From Cloacimonetes bacterium UBA5284 (lineage in GTDB: Bacteria > Cloacimonadota > Cloacimonadia > Cloacimonadales > Cloacimonadaceae), in assembly GCA_002410505.1 (NCBI GenBank), contig DHSO01000032.1, positions 2,087 through 27,420 on the forward strand: 25,334 nucleotides of DNA, written 5' to 3'. Under the pieces are notes generated by a model. The model saw only the letters and a list, made by a program, of their open reading frames with translations. It did no database searches and was not told where the DNA came from. Below are positions 16,499-24,595 of this stretch, in pieces (the stretch's first letter is position 1; every line of letters starts with the position of its first letter). The position numbers and the translations under genes are program-made.

Positions 16499-18628
16499 TT
16501 ATGGTTTAATGAGTTCCCGCATCTGGGCTTCCAAGGCATCAAAGAAGTCATCAGCCACACTGAGAATATCCTGCATATATGCAGCCCAGCAGGAACGGTC
16601 GGAAAGCTCAAAGTCTGGGAAAGATACGCAAACCCGTTGCGCCCTTCTACCTTCCTTGCGTTCATATTCTATCCTGCCTTTAAGGGCTGCAGGAACCTTC
16701 ATTTTGGTCTTAATATGGTCGATAATCTCAAGGTTTTTGGCTTCTTCGGCGGTGTCGATATAAAGCTCCAGTCGTAAGAGCTTCTTACTCGCCCGCATCA
16801 GGATGGAGTTGTAGACCCCCGGGATGACGGTGGGTTTGGCATCAAGGCAGTCGTCGTCCTTGATCTTCACTTGGCTGAATTCCGTGTGCCGCATCTGGTC
16901 GATATAGGGTTTGAAAGCTTGCCAGAAATCCAGCTTGGTGGTTGATCCAGTAAGCGCGACTGCAATAGAGGAATTATTAGTCTTAGACCCGATAGCTTTT
17001 TTATCTACACCAGGTTTGGGTTGTTCCGCGGGCTTGGGTTGGCTGGGCTGTGTGGCAACTCCAAACAAATCGTCAGGTATTGTCCGCAGGGGAGCATACA
17101 TCTCTTGGCTCCATTGCAGGTTTGGAGTCTTGTCAGGGGCAAGAGGGAAGCCCATAAACTGCACATTCAGAGGTCCATAGAAGAATATCATATCCCTGGT
17201 TGCTTCCAAGCCGAGAGATTCCAACCCGTCTTCACCATCTTCCTCATACATTTCTTCTGCTTCTTGTCCAAACTCATCGTCGGGGAAACTCCATTCTTCA
17301 GAAACGCTGTCACCGGCATCTTCGTCAACTATCTCCCAGTCATTCATACAGGTAGATTTGCCATCTTTTGCGTATGACCCCAGAACTTCATCTCTCAAGG
17401 AAATGTCAGACTCGATCAAAAGAGAGCCATATCTGAATAGAACATTATTATGTATCTTTTTACCCCAATCATACTTATACTCAACTGACTTGCCATTCTC
17501 AGGTTCGATCTTGACAAGCGGGGCTTTTTGCCTTTGAATAATTGCGTCGCCGATTTCTTCCCAGGCGCTTTCCACCCAGGAGATGAAGTCCACGGTCTTC
17601 TCTATAGCAGAGGCATAGGTCGTGGCATCCATTACATCCAAACCATCGACTGCAAGTACTACTGTCCTGCCCTTACCGTCCGATACGGTGTTAAGTATCT
17701 TTGTGCTGATTTTGTTGCCCTTCAGATATTTGTTCACTTTGTTTGCTATCGCATTGTTATCCTTAGCGCTATCTGTATCAACGACAAGGCTTACCAGCAT
17801 GCCCTTTGATTCAAAATAGCTGAACACGAAGAACCAGTCTTTGTAGAGATATTCGTTGCTGATAAGCGTGGTTCCACTCAGGTCTGAATCAGGACTGAAC
17901 ACCAGGCAGGAATGTCCATCAACAATTTCTATCAGAGCATTCCAGAAGTTCATAAAAGATGGTGTTTCTGCGCTTGGTCCGGAAGCCGTTTGACAGCTTT
18001 CTGCAACACCCGCCTTGTTCTCTTTCAACCATTTTTTGGCACTATCATTACCATGGTTGGCTGCCAACTGCATCCAATATGCAGCCTTTTCAAAACGTTT
18101 ATTACGCTCGGTTTCGTCACAGGCTTTCTTGGCTTTCCTCCAGCAATCATAGGAATGACCAATCTTATACTGTAGATCGGACTGATTTTCATTGGTCACT
18201 TTGCTCCAGCATTTCTCAGCTTTATCGGGGCTATACTCAGGCCCTTCTCCATTAAAATAGAGCCATCCCAGATAATACCAAGCATCATCCTCTCCGGCCT
18301 CAGCAGCCTTGGCAAACCAGTCAAAGGATGTTCGATATTCACATTCCTCAAACAAGCATAAAGCCAGCTCAAACATCGCTTGTTCATTACCATTCTCAGC
18401 GGCTATCTTATACCACTTCATAGCTTCTTCAAGGTCTTCTTCCGCTCCCTGTCCGTTTTTATAACAGAAACCAAGAGAGTATTGAGCGTAACTCCCTCCC
18501 ATTTCGGCTGCTTTCCTGTATGTTTCAACTGCCTGTTCGTATTCCTCATCATCATACAGCTCTTCAGCCTTTTCTTCCAATTCCTCGATTACCTGCGCTT
18601 CCTGCTTAGTGGGCTTATTGGTGTTCAT
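16499..18628 (-). CDS. Sel1/TPR-repeat protein with two DUF4268-like domains
   Basis: The protein has 709 residues. Residues about 15-205 are Sel1-like helical repeats (AVETYRKAAEMGGSYAQYSLGFCY, EAMKWYKIAAENGNEQAMFELALC, SFDWFAKAAEAGEDDAWYYLGWLY). Residues about 222-365 look like a divergent first copy of the C-terminal domain (FMNFWNALIEIVD..., LVSLVVDTDSAKDNN..., FISWVESAWEEIGDAI). An acidic middle region (about 430-480) and a Pro/Lys linker (about 527-560) follow. Residues 564-707 (TKLDFWQAFKPYIDQMRHTEF...) are about 80% identical to the TerB-like protein's C-terminus. Sel1 repeats usually mediate protein-protein contacts. It is probably cytosolic (no signal peptide). The ATG has AAGGAG upstream. 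Confidence 0.82.
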   Translation of the reverse strand: MNTNKPTKQEAQVIEELEEKAEELYDDEEYEQAVETYRKAAEMGGSYAQYSLGFCYKNGQGAEEDLEEAMKWYKIAAENGNEQAMFELALCLFEECEYRTSFDWFAKAAEAGEDDAWYYLGWLYFNGEGPEYSPDKAEKCWSKVTNENQSDLQYKIGHSYDCWRKAKKACDETERNKRFEKAAYWMQLAANHGNDSAKKWLKENKAGVAESCQTASGPSAETPSFMNFWNALIEIVDGHSCLVFSPDSDLSGTTLISNEYLYKDWFFVFSYFESKGMLVSLVVDTDSAKDNNAIANKVNKYLKGNKISTKILNTVSDGKGRTVVLAVDGLDVMDATTYASAIEKTVDFISWVESAWEEIGDAIIQRQKAPLVKIEPENGKSVEYKYDWGKKIHNNVLFRYGSLLIESDISLRDEVLGSYAKDGKSTCMNDWEIVDEDAGDSVSEEWSFPDDEFGQEAEEMYEEDGEDGLESLGLEATRDMIFFYGPLNVQFMGFPLAPDKTPNLQWSQEMYAPLRTIPDDLFGVATQPSQPKPAEQPKPGVDKKAIGSKTNNSSIAVALTGSTTKLDFWQAFKPYIDQMRHTEFSQVKIKDDDCLDAKPTVIPGVYNSILMRASKKLLRLELYIDTAEEAKNLEIIDHIKTKMKVPAALKGRIEYERKEGRRAQRVCVSFPDFELSDRSCWAAYMQDILSVADDFFDALEAQMRELIKP
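16508..16939 (-). repeat. Duplicated DUF4268-like coding segment, copy 2
   Basis: This encodes residues 564-707 of the Sel1-repeat protein and is the counterpart of 13779-14210. The similarity starts sharply at TKLDFW and ends at MRELI, with unrelated sequence on either side apart from the shared Pro/Lys character of the linkers. That is consistent with a domain-sized duplication onto a different N-terminus. Confidence 0.85.
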
Positions 18629-18673
18629 TCCTAATGCTCCTTGACCATGTTATTACTGGTTTAGATATATTTC

Positions 18674-18814
18674 CTATTTGGTAATGGGTAGATTTGCAAT
18701 GCATCCATGTCTTTTTGTTCCAATCCATCGATTCTCACTGAATTGTGTGATGCCTAGAGATAGATATTTGATTTCAAGACTTCCACCCCGCCTTGCTAAT
18801 GCTATAATGATCAT
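18674..18814 (-). CDS. Possible 46-aa small protein ahead of the Sel1-repeat gene
   Basis: This short frame (MIIIALARRGGSLEIKYLSL..., ending ANLPITK) starts at an ATG with a perfect AAGGAG at good spacing and lies downstream of a promoter candidate at 18898-18927. Its stop is 45 nt before the Sel1-repeat gene's ATG, so it would be the first gene of the second cargo transcript. It matches no family I know. A leader peptide or a chance frame are the alternatives. Confidence 0.4.
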   Translation of the reverse strand: MIIIALARRGGSLEIKYLSLGITQFSENRWIGTKRHGCIANLPITK

Positions 18815-18855
18815 ACTATCTCCTTAGCTTTGTAATCATTTCAGGCCGATTGCAG

Positions 18856-18879
18856 GGGGTATTTCGCCAACGAAATCCC
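18856..18879. promoter_or_regulatory. Candidate operator (ATTTCG/CGAAAT inverted repeat)
   Basis: The inverted repeat ATTTCG-CCAA-CGAAAT (18861-18876), flanked by gggg/ccc, lies just downstream of the promoter candidate. A second TTTCG...CGAAA pair (18929-18948) lies just upstream of the -35. A shared dimeric regulator could therefore bind on both sides of the promoter. Confidence 0.45.
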
Positions 18880-18897
18880 ATACAATCCTCATAAAAT

Positions 18898-18927
18898 ACA
18901 CTATTGAAACTATGTGTTTTTTGTCAA
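18898..18927 (-). promoter_or_regulatory. Promoter candidate for the Sel1/Nmad3/TerB/TM2 cargo genes
   Basis: On the minus strand there is a perfect -35 TTGACA (18922-18927), an 18-nt spacer and TAGTGT (18898-18903), a weak -10. It lies about 20 nt past the AAA ATPase stop codon, in a 320-nt gap that otherwise breaks the cargo into two units. The strong -35 is seen directly; the activity is inferred. Confidence 0.5.
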
Positions 18928-18948
18928 GTTTCGCATACGTGGGCGAAA

Positions 18949-20826
18949 TCATCTGAAACCTACTGCTCTGGATTTAGATTCAAAGCTGGAACCTAGCTCC
19001 AGCCTGGCGTATTTGTAGAGATCATTCATGCACAGTTTAGCCTGATGTCCACGTGTAAAGGCCTCATGACAGGCATTCAAGACGACTAAACTGATCTGGC
19101 CGCCAGTGAAAGGAAACTCCTGGGCAAGTGACTCCAGATCCAGCTCAGGTGTTCCAGGTATGCTTTCAGGAAGGTGGATCTGCCAAAGTTTAAGGCGACA
19201 GGCGGCATCCGGGGCGGGAATCTCCAGCTTGTAATGGAAGCGTCTACTCATTGCGGGATCAAGGTTTTGTGCCAGGTTCGAGGTTACGATCAAGATACCT
19301 GGAAAGCTTTCCATCTCTTCCAAAAAGATACTTTGGATGGCGTTCTCGGTTACATCTGCAGAACGCTCCAGATCATTTCCACGCTTGTGGATCAGCTGGT
19401 CGCCTTCATTGAGCAGAAAGACGGGATTCACTTCCGCTGCTATTTGACGCATCTCTTTAAACATAGCCCGGGCTCGCTTTTCCGTGCTGCCATAATACAT
19501 GTCACGGATGTTGTTGGCATTGATCATCAGCAGAGATCGGTTCAGTTCGTTGGCGATCACTCCGGCAATGAAGGTTTTACCTGTGCCCGGCTCTCCGTGG
19601 AGCAGAATGATGCAACCCTGCTGGACAGATACATCATCGGTAAGAGATGCCCCCATTAGGCCCCATTGCACTAACTCATCCTTACGAGGGTTTGTCAAGC
19701 GCGCTACAATCGCCTTGATACTTTCCAGAGTATGTGCTGGTAATATCAGTTGATCCATGGTCTGACGTGGTTTAATCATGCTAAAGTAAGCTGAGTCAGA
19801 AATAGTAGTTGCCAAGTTAAAAACCTTTCCAGTGGAAGTATCCGTTAATTCCGTTAATGCCGCGTCACTCAGGGAAAGATCGTTACGATATATGCTTGGC
19901 TCTGGATACTCAAGCAAATCTTCATGCTGAAGGAGATTCTTTCGGGCAACAGATTTAACTGCTTGCTGAAGATCAGATTTGTTTTCGGTGATTAAAGTAG
20001 CTAGAGCTAGAATACTCAGTTCAACATTTAGCCTGGTCTGATGAAAATAGATCATATATAGGGACTTCTGCCAGAAAGGATTAAGTTTATGGGCAGTGAT
20101 AAATCTTCCGAGCGAATTGTCTGAGGGTAAACTGGATATCTTATCAAGGGCAATATCCAGTATCCGGTTCACCACTTTACCGTAATAGACGCCTTCCGCA
20201 ACTCTGGGTTCCTGCCTAAGCTCAGGATAATGGTTGAAAAGATGGCTCAGCGCATCGCAAACAACTTCAAGCGGGTCGGCACTATCTTTATATCCCTTGT
20301 TGAGGATAGCAACGCAGCACTTTAATGGTTTCTTGCCAAGCAAAATGTTCCATAACAATCCATTAAGGCGGTATTGACCTTGCAGCAAAGATGCAAGATT
20401 GGTGTGGAAGTCGTGATCAGGGGGAAAGGAGAAGCTGAGGATCCCACGATCTACCAAGCTAATCAGATAATCGAATCCAGCTTTCAGATTGGCCTGCGGG
20501 CTTGGCAGGAAACCAAGAATGTCCCTCACTGAGTAATCCAGATCATAGTTCTCCCTGGTTTGTCGGTAGATCCCTGAGATCACAGACAGGTCATTGGATT
20601 CTAGGCAATAAGCTTTCAATTCCTTATGCCGGATAAGTTTGCGGAGCAGACTATTTTGAATGCAATGATTTGATTTTCCAATGGTAAGGTTGGCTGTCTT
20701 GCCGTGATTAGGAAGAAGCCCCAAATCTTCAGATCTCTTATCAACTGAGGATTCTTCACAGTGAGCCGTATTTCTTTGTTTGATGGAGCTGTATTCCTCC
20801 AAGCATTGAATAAGATCGGTATGCAT
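18949..20826 (-). CDS. CDC48-like AAA+ ATPase with large novel N-terminal region
   Basis: The protein has 625 residues from ATG 20826, preferred over an in-frame TTG at 20838 because GGGAGA lies just upstream of the ATG. Residues 1-370 resemble no family I can name, are mostly helical and have no signal peptide. The AAA+ module has Walker A GEPGTGKT (about 411-418), Walker B VFLLNEGDQ (about 469-477), sensor 1 ILIVTSN (about 511-517), an arginine-finger pair in DPAMSRRF (about 523-530) and sensor 2 GGQI (about 575-578). It groups by eye with CDC48-type ATPases found in contractile-injection and defence islands. The usual Walker B Asp-Glu is Asn-Glu here; the catalytic Glu is kept. It likely remodels or unfolds proteins in an oligomer. 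It lies between the transposition genes and the other cargo. Confidence 0.85.
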   Translation of the reverse strand: MHTDLIQCLEEYSSIKQRNTAHCEESSVDKRSEDLGLLPNHGKTANLTIGKSNHCIQNSLLRKLIRHKELKAYCLESNDLSVISGIYRQTRENYDLDYSVRDILGFLPSPQANLKAGFDYLISLVDRGILSFSFPPDHDFHTNLASLLQGQYRLNGLLWNILLGKKPLKCCVAILNKGYKDSADPLEVVCDALSHLFNHYPELRQEPRVAEGVYYGKVVNRILDIALDKISSLPSDNSLGRFITAHKLNPFWQKSLYMIYFHQTRLNVELSILALATLITENKSDLQQAVKSVARKNLLQHEDLLEYPEPSIYRNDLSLSDAALTELTDTSTGKVFNLATTISDSAYFSMIKPRQTMDQLILPAHTLESIKAIVARLTNPRKDELVQWGLMGASLTDDVSVQQGCIILLHGEPGTGKTFIAGVIANELNRSLLMINANNIRDMYYGSTEKRARAMFKEMRQIAAEVNPVFLLNEGDQLIHKRGNDLERSADVTENAIQSIFLEEMESFPGILIVTSNLAQNLDPAMSRRFHYKLEIPAPDAACRLKLWQIHLPESIPGTPELDLESLAQEFPFTGGQISLVVLNACHEAFTRGHQAKLCMNDLYKYARLELGSSFESKSRAVGFR

Positions 20827-20887
20827 ATCTTCTCCCAAAAATTCTATTCTGCCCCTATTATAAACTTGGTACAGAAAAACTGGCTGA

Positions 20888-21523
20888 CTATTTTTGATAC
20901 GGGGTTCTATTGAAGCCCAGGCACTCCATAACTGTGTGATTTATCATATCAAAGGCTTCCATCTCCTTTTCAAGCGGCTCAGGGCTTTCCAGTTTCAGAT
21001 GCCAGGTATCCATCTTAGCTTGCTGTCTCTGCTGCTTACGTAACTCGGCACAGTGGGAGATCAGTTCCTTGAGGATGCCACGCTTGATCCTGATGCCTAC
21101 CTTGCCAACGTCTTTCTTGGTTAACACGCAGTAACCATATTGGTTAACGCCGATCACACCTGCCGAAGCCAGGGCTTCCAGATAGACGAAGACCCACTGG
21201 CGACTTCTCCCAAAGGATTCGGCAATGCTTCTGATTGAAGTAAAGCTGCGTTTTTCGATCAGATTAAGAAGTGCCAGGGCTGCCTTGGGATCAAAGTTCC
21301 AGTGCGCTCGCAGCTGCTTGTCCAGAGTGGTGTTGAAGCGATTGCTGCGGGCATAGATGGGCTCCCGGTTGCTGATTAACTTGATTGTCTTATCTCTGAT
21401 CATTTCGACCATAACAGGTTCCACATCTTCAATGTCCAGTCCAGTTATATTGGCGATTAACTCCGCATCGAAGGGCTTGTTGTACTGGTTAACGAAGTTC
21501 AATACGAGGTCTTTGGCGGTCAT
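20888..21523 (-). CDS. Winged-helix protein of the transposition module
   Basis: The protein has 211 residues. Residues 1-60 (KDLVLNFVNQYNKPFDAELIANITGLDIEDVEPVMVEMI) and about 80-135 (ALALLNLIEKRSFTSIRSIAESFGRSRQWVFVYLEALASAGVIGV) each look like a winged helix-turn-helix. A basic helical tail follows (RIKRGILKELISHCAELRKQQRQQAK). Its ATG overlaps the stop of the MuB-like gene by 4 nt (ATGA), so the two are translationally coupled, implying a role in transposition or its regulation. It could bind the repeated accactgtgacag motifs or the TTTCG palindromes, but nothing in the sequence shows which. It is not recognisably TniQ or TnsD. Confidence 0.65.
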   Translation of the reverse strand: MTAKDLVLNFVNQYNKPFDAELIANITGLDIEDVEPVMVEMIRDKTIKLISNREPIYARSNRFNTTLDKQLRAHWNFDPKAALALLNLIEKRSFTSIRSIAESFGRSRQWVFVYLEALASAGVIGVNQYGYCVLTKKDVGKVGIRIKRGILKELISHCAELRKQQRQQAKMDTWHLKLESPEPLEKEMEAFDMINHTVMECLGFNRTPYQK

Positions 21524-22236
21524 AGATCTCTCCCCAGATCGAGATCGGCTATTGAGAGTTGGGGGTTCTTCTCTTTAGCCCGTTCTATGATGTACATGAT
21601 CTTCACAGCTTTACGAAGATTGCCTTCGCAGTTGAAGTCGATCTTGGTTACCACTGACTCATCCACCGGTATCTCCATCACTTCCGTGGCGATCTTGCGG
21701 ATATCGTCCTTGCCCACTTTCTTGAACTCGTAGAAGTAGTTGCAGCGGTCGAAGTAGTGGCGGTTGATGGCAGCCAGTTTGTTCCGGGCGTCCTGCATCC
21801 CAACCAGGATCACGATGGTGAGGGTGACATCCACGATGTCCCGGATGGCACCTAAGAGTCGGTCATGCTTGAAGGCATAGTCGATCTCATCGATCACGAT
21901 TACGGTCTCCGGATTGTCATCCAGGAGCTTCAGGCAGTACTTGAAGATGTTGTTGGTGGTGCCGCTGGGGATATAATCTCCCAGTCCGAAGCGGCGGTAG
22001 AGAGAGGTCATCAGATCTACCGCGAAGGACTTGGGAGTGGTAGTTGATTCCAGCCGCATGTAGATGTAACCTCGCATGAAGGCGATGCGGCTGGCATAAG
22101 TGGTCTTGCCCAGGCCGGGCTTGCCATAGATCAAGCCCAAGCCTACCATCTCGGTCTTGGGGCGGTTCATCAGGAACTGGATGCAGGCATCAGCCCTGAC
22201 TACGTTCTTGATTTGCACGAGCTTGTTAGGTTTCAT
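21520..22236 (-). CDS. MuB/TnsC/TniB-like AAA ATPase, transposition regulator
   Basis: The protein has 238 residues. Walker A is GKPGLGKTT (residues 38-46), Walker B TVIVIDEID (111-119) and sensor 1 TIVILVGMQD (about 138-147). The C-terminal helical part (NCEGNLRKAVKIMYIIERA) is typical of the MuB/TniB group. In such elements this ATPase filaments on target DNA, stimulates the DDE transposase and provides target immunity. AAGGAGG lies upstream of the ATG. It follows the transposase tail frame by 13 nt. It looks intact, in contrast to the transposase. TnsA, TniQ and Cas genes are absent, so the core is Mu/Tn552-like. Confidence 0.88.
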   Translation of the reverse strand: MKPNKLVQIKNVVRADACIQFLMNRPKTEMVGLGLIYGKPGLGKTTYASRIAFMRGYIYMRLESTTTPKSFAVDLMTSLYRRFGLGDYIPSGTTNNIFKYCLKLLDDNPETVIVIDEIDYAFKHDRLLGAIRDIVDVTLTIVILVGMQDARNKLAAINRHYFDRCNYFYEFKKVGKDDIRKIATEVMEIPVDESVVTKIDFNCEGNLRKAVKIMYIIERAKEKNPQLSIADLDLGRDL

Positions 22237-22249
22237 TTATCCTCCTTAT

Positions 22250-22543
22250 TTAGATAATGCCGACTTTTTTCAGCATGCCGTAGAAGCTCTCGTCATCATC
22301 ATCATCCTGCTCTTCTGGCTCAGGATCGGCGACTGATGTCTCTTCAGTTGTATCTTTATGGTTTGGGTTTGGCTTTACTGCTCCGAAGTTTTGCTCTTCC
22401 GGAGCTATAAATTCAAGTTCAGGCAGGTCCTTAACCATCTCCTGCTCCATCTTCTCGATGCGGTCCTGTGGCTCAGGTTCGGGAGCGGTGATCATTCTGC
22501 CTTGCAAGAAAGTGGGATTGGGACCGCTCAAGCTTTCTTGCAC
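22250..22543 (-). CDS. Acidic tail frame: probable C-terminal part of the transposase
   Basis: The frame has 97 codons, opens at a GTG directly after the TAA (22544-22546) that ends the transposase, and is in the same frame. It has no Shine-Dalgarno of its own. The product is Glu/Asp/Pro-rich (...EQDDDDDESFYGMLKKVGII). TnsB/MuA-type transposases end in a flexible tail whose last residues contact the AAA ATPase, and the hydrophobic end FYGMLKKVGII would suit that. Adding these codons brings the reconstructed transposase to about 660 residues, close to MuA's 663. I read it as a severed tail; a small independent protein is possible. Confidence 0.5.
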   Translation of the reverse strand: MQESLSGPNPTFLQGRMITAPEPEPQDRIEKMEQEMVKDLPELEFIAPEEQNFGAVKPNPNHKDTTEETSVADPEPEEQDDDDDESFYGMLKKVGII

Positions 22544-24237
22544 TTACGGTTCGAGGAGCTTATCCACTGCCTCTTGGTTATGTAGTACGAAGTCCCGGGC
22601 ATGCTGTTCGGTTAAGCGTTGCAGCTTCTTGATCTGCGTGTATTCATTCTTGAGTGACTGGTGCGAGACTGGGTTATTCTTATCTATGTGGATGAAGGGA
22701 TGCTGGCTGCGTCTTAGCTCTGCCTGGCAGATGAAGTTGTCTTTCATGTCATAGACCAGTATCCACCTGGCAATCGGCATAATCGTAACGGATGATCACC
22801 GGCTTGCCGATGTTGTCCATCAGGGCGATGTGCCAGTAGAGCAGCTTGTTGAATACGATGCCTTCGTTACGGATGGCCTTGCGTTCAGTAGCCAGCATCA
22901 TGAAGTTGAGCTTGTCCGGCCTGAGCATCCGATCTTCCGATACCAGTGCGGAGCTGAATACCTGCCAGGGTGTCTTGCCTTCCAATCCGCCATGCTCGGT
23001 CTCGCCATAGATGTGCCTGATATAGAAGCCGATCATCTGCATCGCTTCTTCAATCGTGGGTGGTTCAGACTTATACAAGGCCTTTGCCCACTTCTCGTTC
23101 CGCATCAGGGTCGAGGGCTTGTTGGCTACGTTGGCTCCCCGGAAGCTGCTGATGAAGCGTTCGAACTGCTCCTGGAATGTCCGGAAGAAACGTTCGATCA
23201 CCTTGGCCTTGGCATTGTAACTCTCCGCGAAGTGAGCCTCGATGCCCAACTTGGGGAAGACACCGCCCAATTCAAGCTCCAGGTCATGCCCTTCCCAGGA
23301 CTCGTGGAATAGCTTAGCTCTGAAGGCCTTGCCATTATCGAGATAGACCGCTTCTGGCACGAAGGCGAAGGGTGGTCGGGTTTGCAGCGTATTTCCCTCG
23401 GCATCGGTCTGCAGATACCAGTGCGAAGTATTAAGGAAGGCATTACGGAAGGCGGTCTGGATATGCTGGCTATCTTCGGTAAAGGCGAGTGAGGCACCTA
23501 CCGGGTATCTGGAAGCCCAGTCGAAGACCATGATCATGGTCATGCGTTGAGCTTTTCCAGTATGGGGATTGAGGATATCGTGTCGCCAGAGTATGACCAT
23601 CGGCTACCCAGACCTGACCCACTCTTAACAGCCTGGCATCTCTATGGATGGTCTTCACTATGTGTTCCGCCACGTATTTACTGCCCTTACGTGTCTGCTC
23701 CCAAGTCGCCAGGTGGTTTTCCATCCACTCAGTGCACCATCTTCTTAAGGTAGGCTTGCTGGTGGGTGACTCAAAGTAACCCATCCTGGCTTGAGCCTTG
23801 AGCATGTTGATGGCAGAACCGATGGTGATCTGGTTAGGATGCAGCAGAATGCTGAGTAGAACATTGGACTCGATCTCGGTCACCTTGCGCTTATGGCTGA
23901 TATTCTTGCCCTTATGCAGCAGTGCGAACATGTCCTGATTGGATTTGATATACTGGTCGATCCAAAGCCGCAGAGCCCGTTCTTTACGCTCTCCTCTGAG
24001 CCTGAATAGCTCCGGTGCCATGGTTCCGTTGTTATATTCCTCAACTATCAGCTTCCACTCTTCGACTTTGGAGTGGCATAAAGCCAGTCTCCGAATCACG
24101 AGGTTGCAGAAGTGGCCGAGTAACCTGGCTTCTTTGTCAAATCTCAAAGGAATCTTTGCTCTGGGTGCCAGGTCAATGTAGCCGGGACTGCAGTCCTCAA
24201 TTGCTACATCTGCCTGTAAAGATCTTTCAACTCTCAT
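22544..24237 (-). pseudogene. MuA-like DDE transposase, disrupted by two frameshifts and a stop
   Basis: Three overlapping frames make one transposase. Frame 1 starts at ATG 24237 (GAGGAGG upstream) and runs to about 23593, ending VGQVWVADGH with the first catalytic Asp (residue 213). Frame 2 (about 23591 to 22767) continues LWRHDILNPHTGKAQRMT..., with the second Asp in YLDNGKAF, the catalytic Glu in AKVIERFFRTF, and the Mu-type C-terminal barrel (GIVFNKLLYWHIAL...PVIIRYDYADCQ). Frame 3 (about 22765 to 22544) continues WILVYDMKDNFICQAELRR. Each join requires skipping one base (near 23592 and 22766). A TAA at 22544-22546 then separates the tail frame. All DDE residues survive. The family cuts and joins transposon ends with MuB-like help. 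Sequencing error or programmed shifting cannot be excluded, though neither site has a homopolymer. Confidence 0.85.
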
Positions 24238-24288
24238 AACAACCCCTCCTCAAATCAAAACAAGCCAAGATAAGATGCTGCCAACGAA

Positions 24289-24549
24289 ACCACTGTGACA
24301 GTATGATCGCCATTCTTCCTGTCACAGTGCTCAAAGCCTTTGATGATAAACAACGATGGCAATTTCCCCTATTCCGGACCACTGTGACAGCTGTCAAAGT
24401 GCTGGGTAGATTCGATACCACTGTGACACTAAATCCGGTATTTTTGCTGTCACAGTGCTCAAACCAGCTACTGATGAGCTTCTGCGGCTTTTTCCGCCTT
24501 TCGGGAACCACTGTGACACCTGTCACAGTGCTCAGCGTGTCACAGTGGT
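24289..24549. promoter_or_regulatory. Array of accactgtgacag-type inverted motifs upstream of the transposase
   Basis: The forward motif accactgtgaca[gc] occurs at 24289, 24378, 24417 and 24507. Each is followed by an inverted partner (ctgtcacagtgct or a one-base variant) at 24319, 24391, 24447 and 24520. A last inverted copy (gtgtcacagtggt) lies at 24537-24549. The pattern of wide pair then tight pair is repeated with a step of 128-129 bp, though sequence between motifs has diverged. The tight pair cactgtgaca-cc-tgtcacagtg (24509-24530) is a perfect palindrome. The position just upstream of the transposase start suggests an operator or transposition enhancer. Confidence 0.65.
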
Positions 24550-24595
24550 CTGCCCTGATTGGCCTCTGCCTTAACTCGTATCTGGTCGCTTTCAT

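Noticed and set aside
24289..24549. The accactgtgacag array as the transposon terminus itself
   Set aside because: It has no counterpart at the left side, whereas the AGTATCA...TTGCAAAT site is present at both ends in inverted orientation and lies further out.
24227..24595. A 122-codon minus-strand frame with GGGAGG upstream, overlapping the transposase start
   Set aside because: It runs through the accactgtgacag motif array and its peptide is largely the translated motif (TVTG, VTVV repeats). The DNA motif pattern is inverted and palindromic, which fits binding sites better than coding. A leader peptide remains possible.
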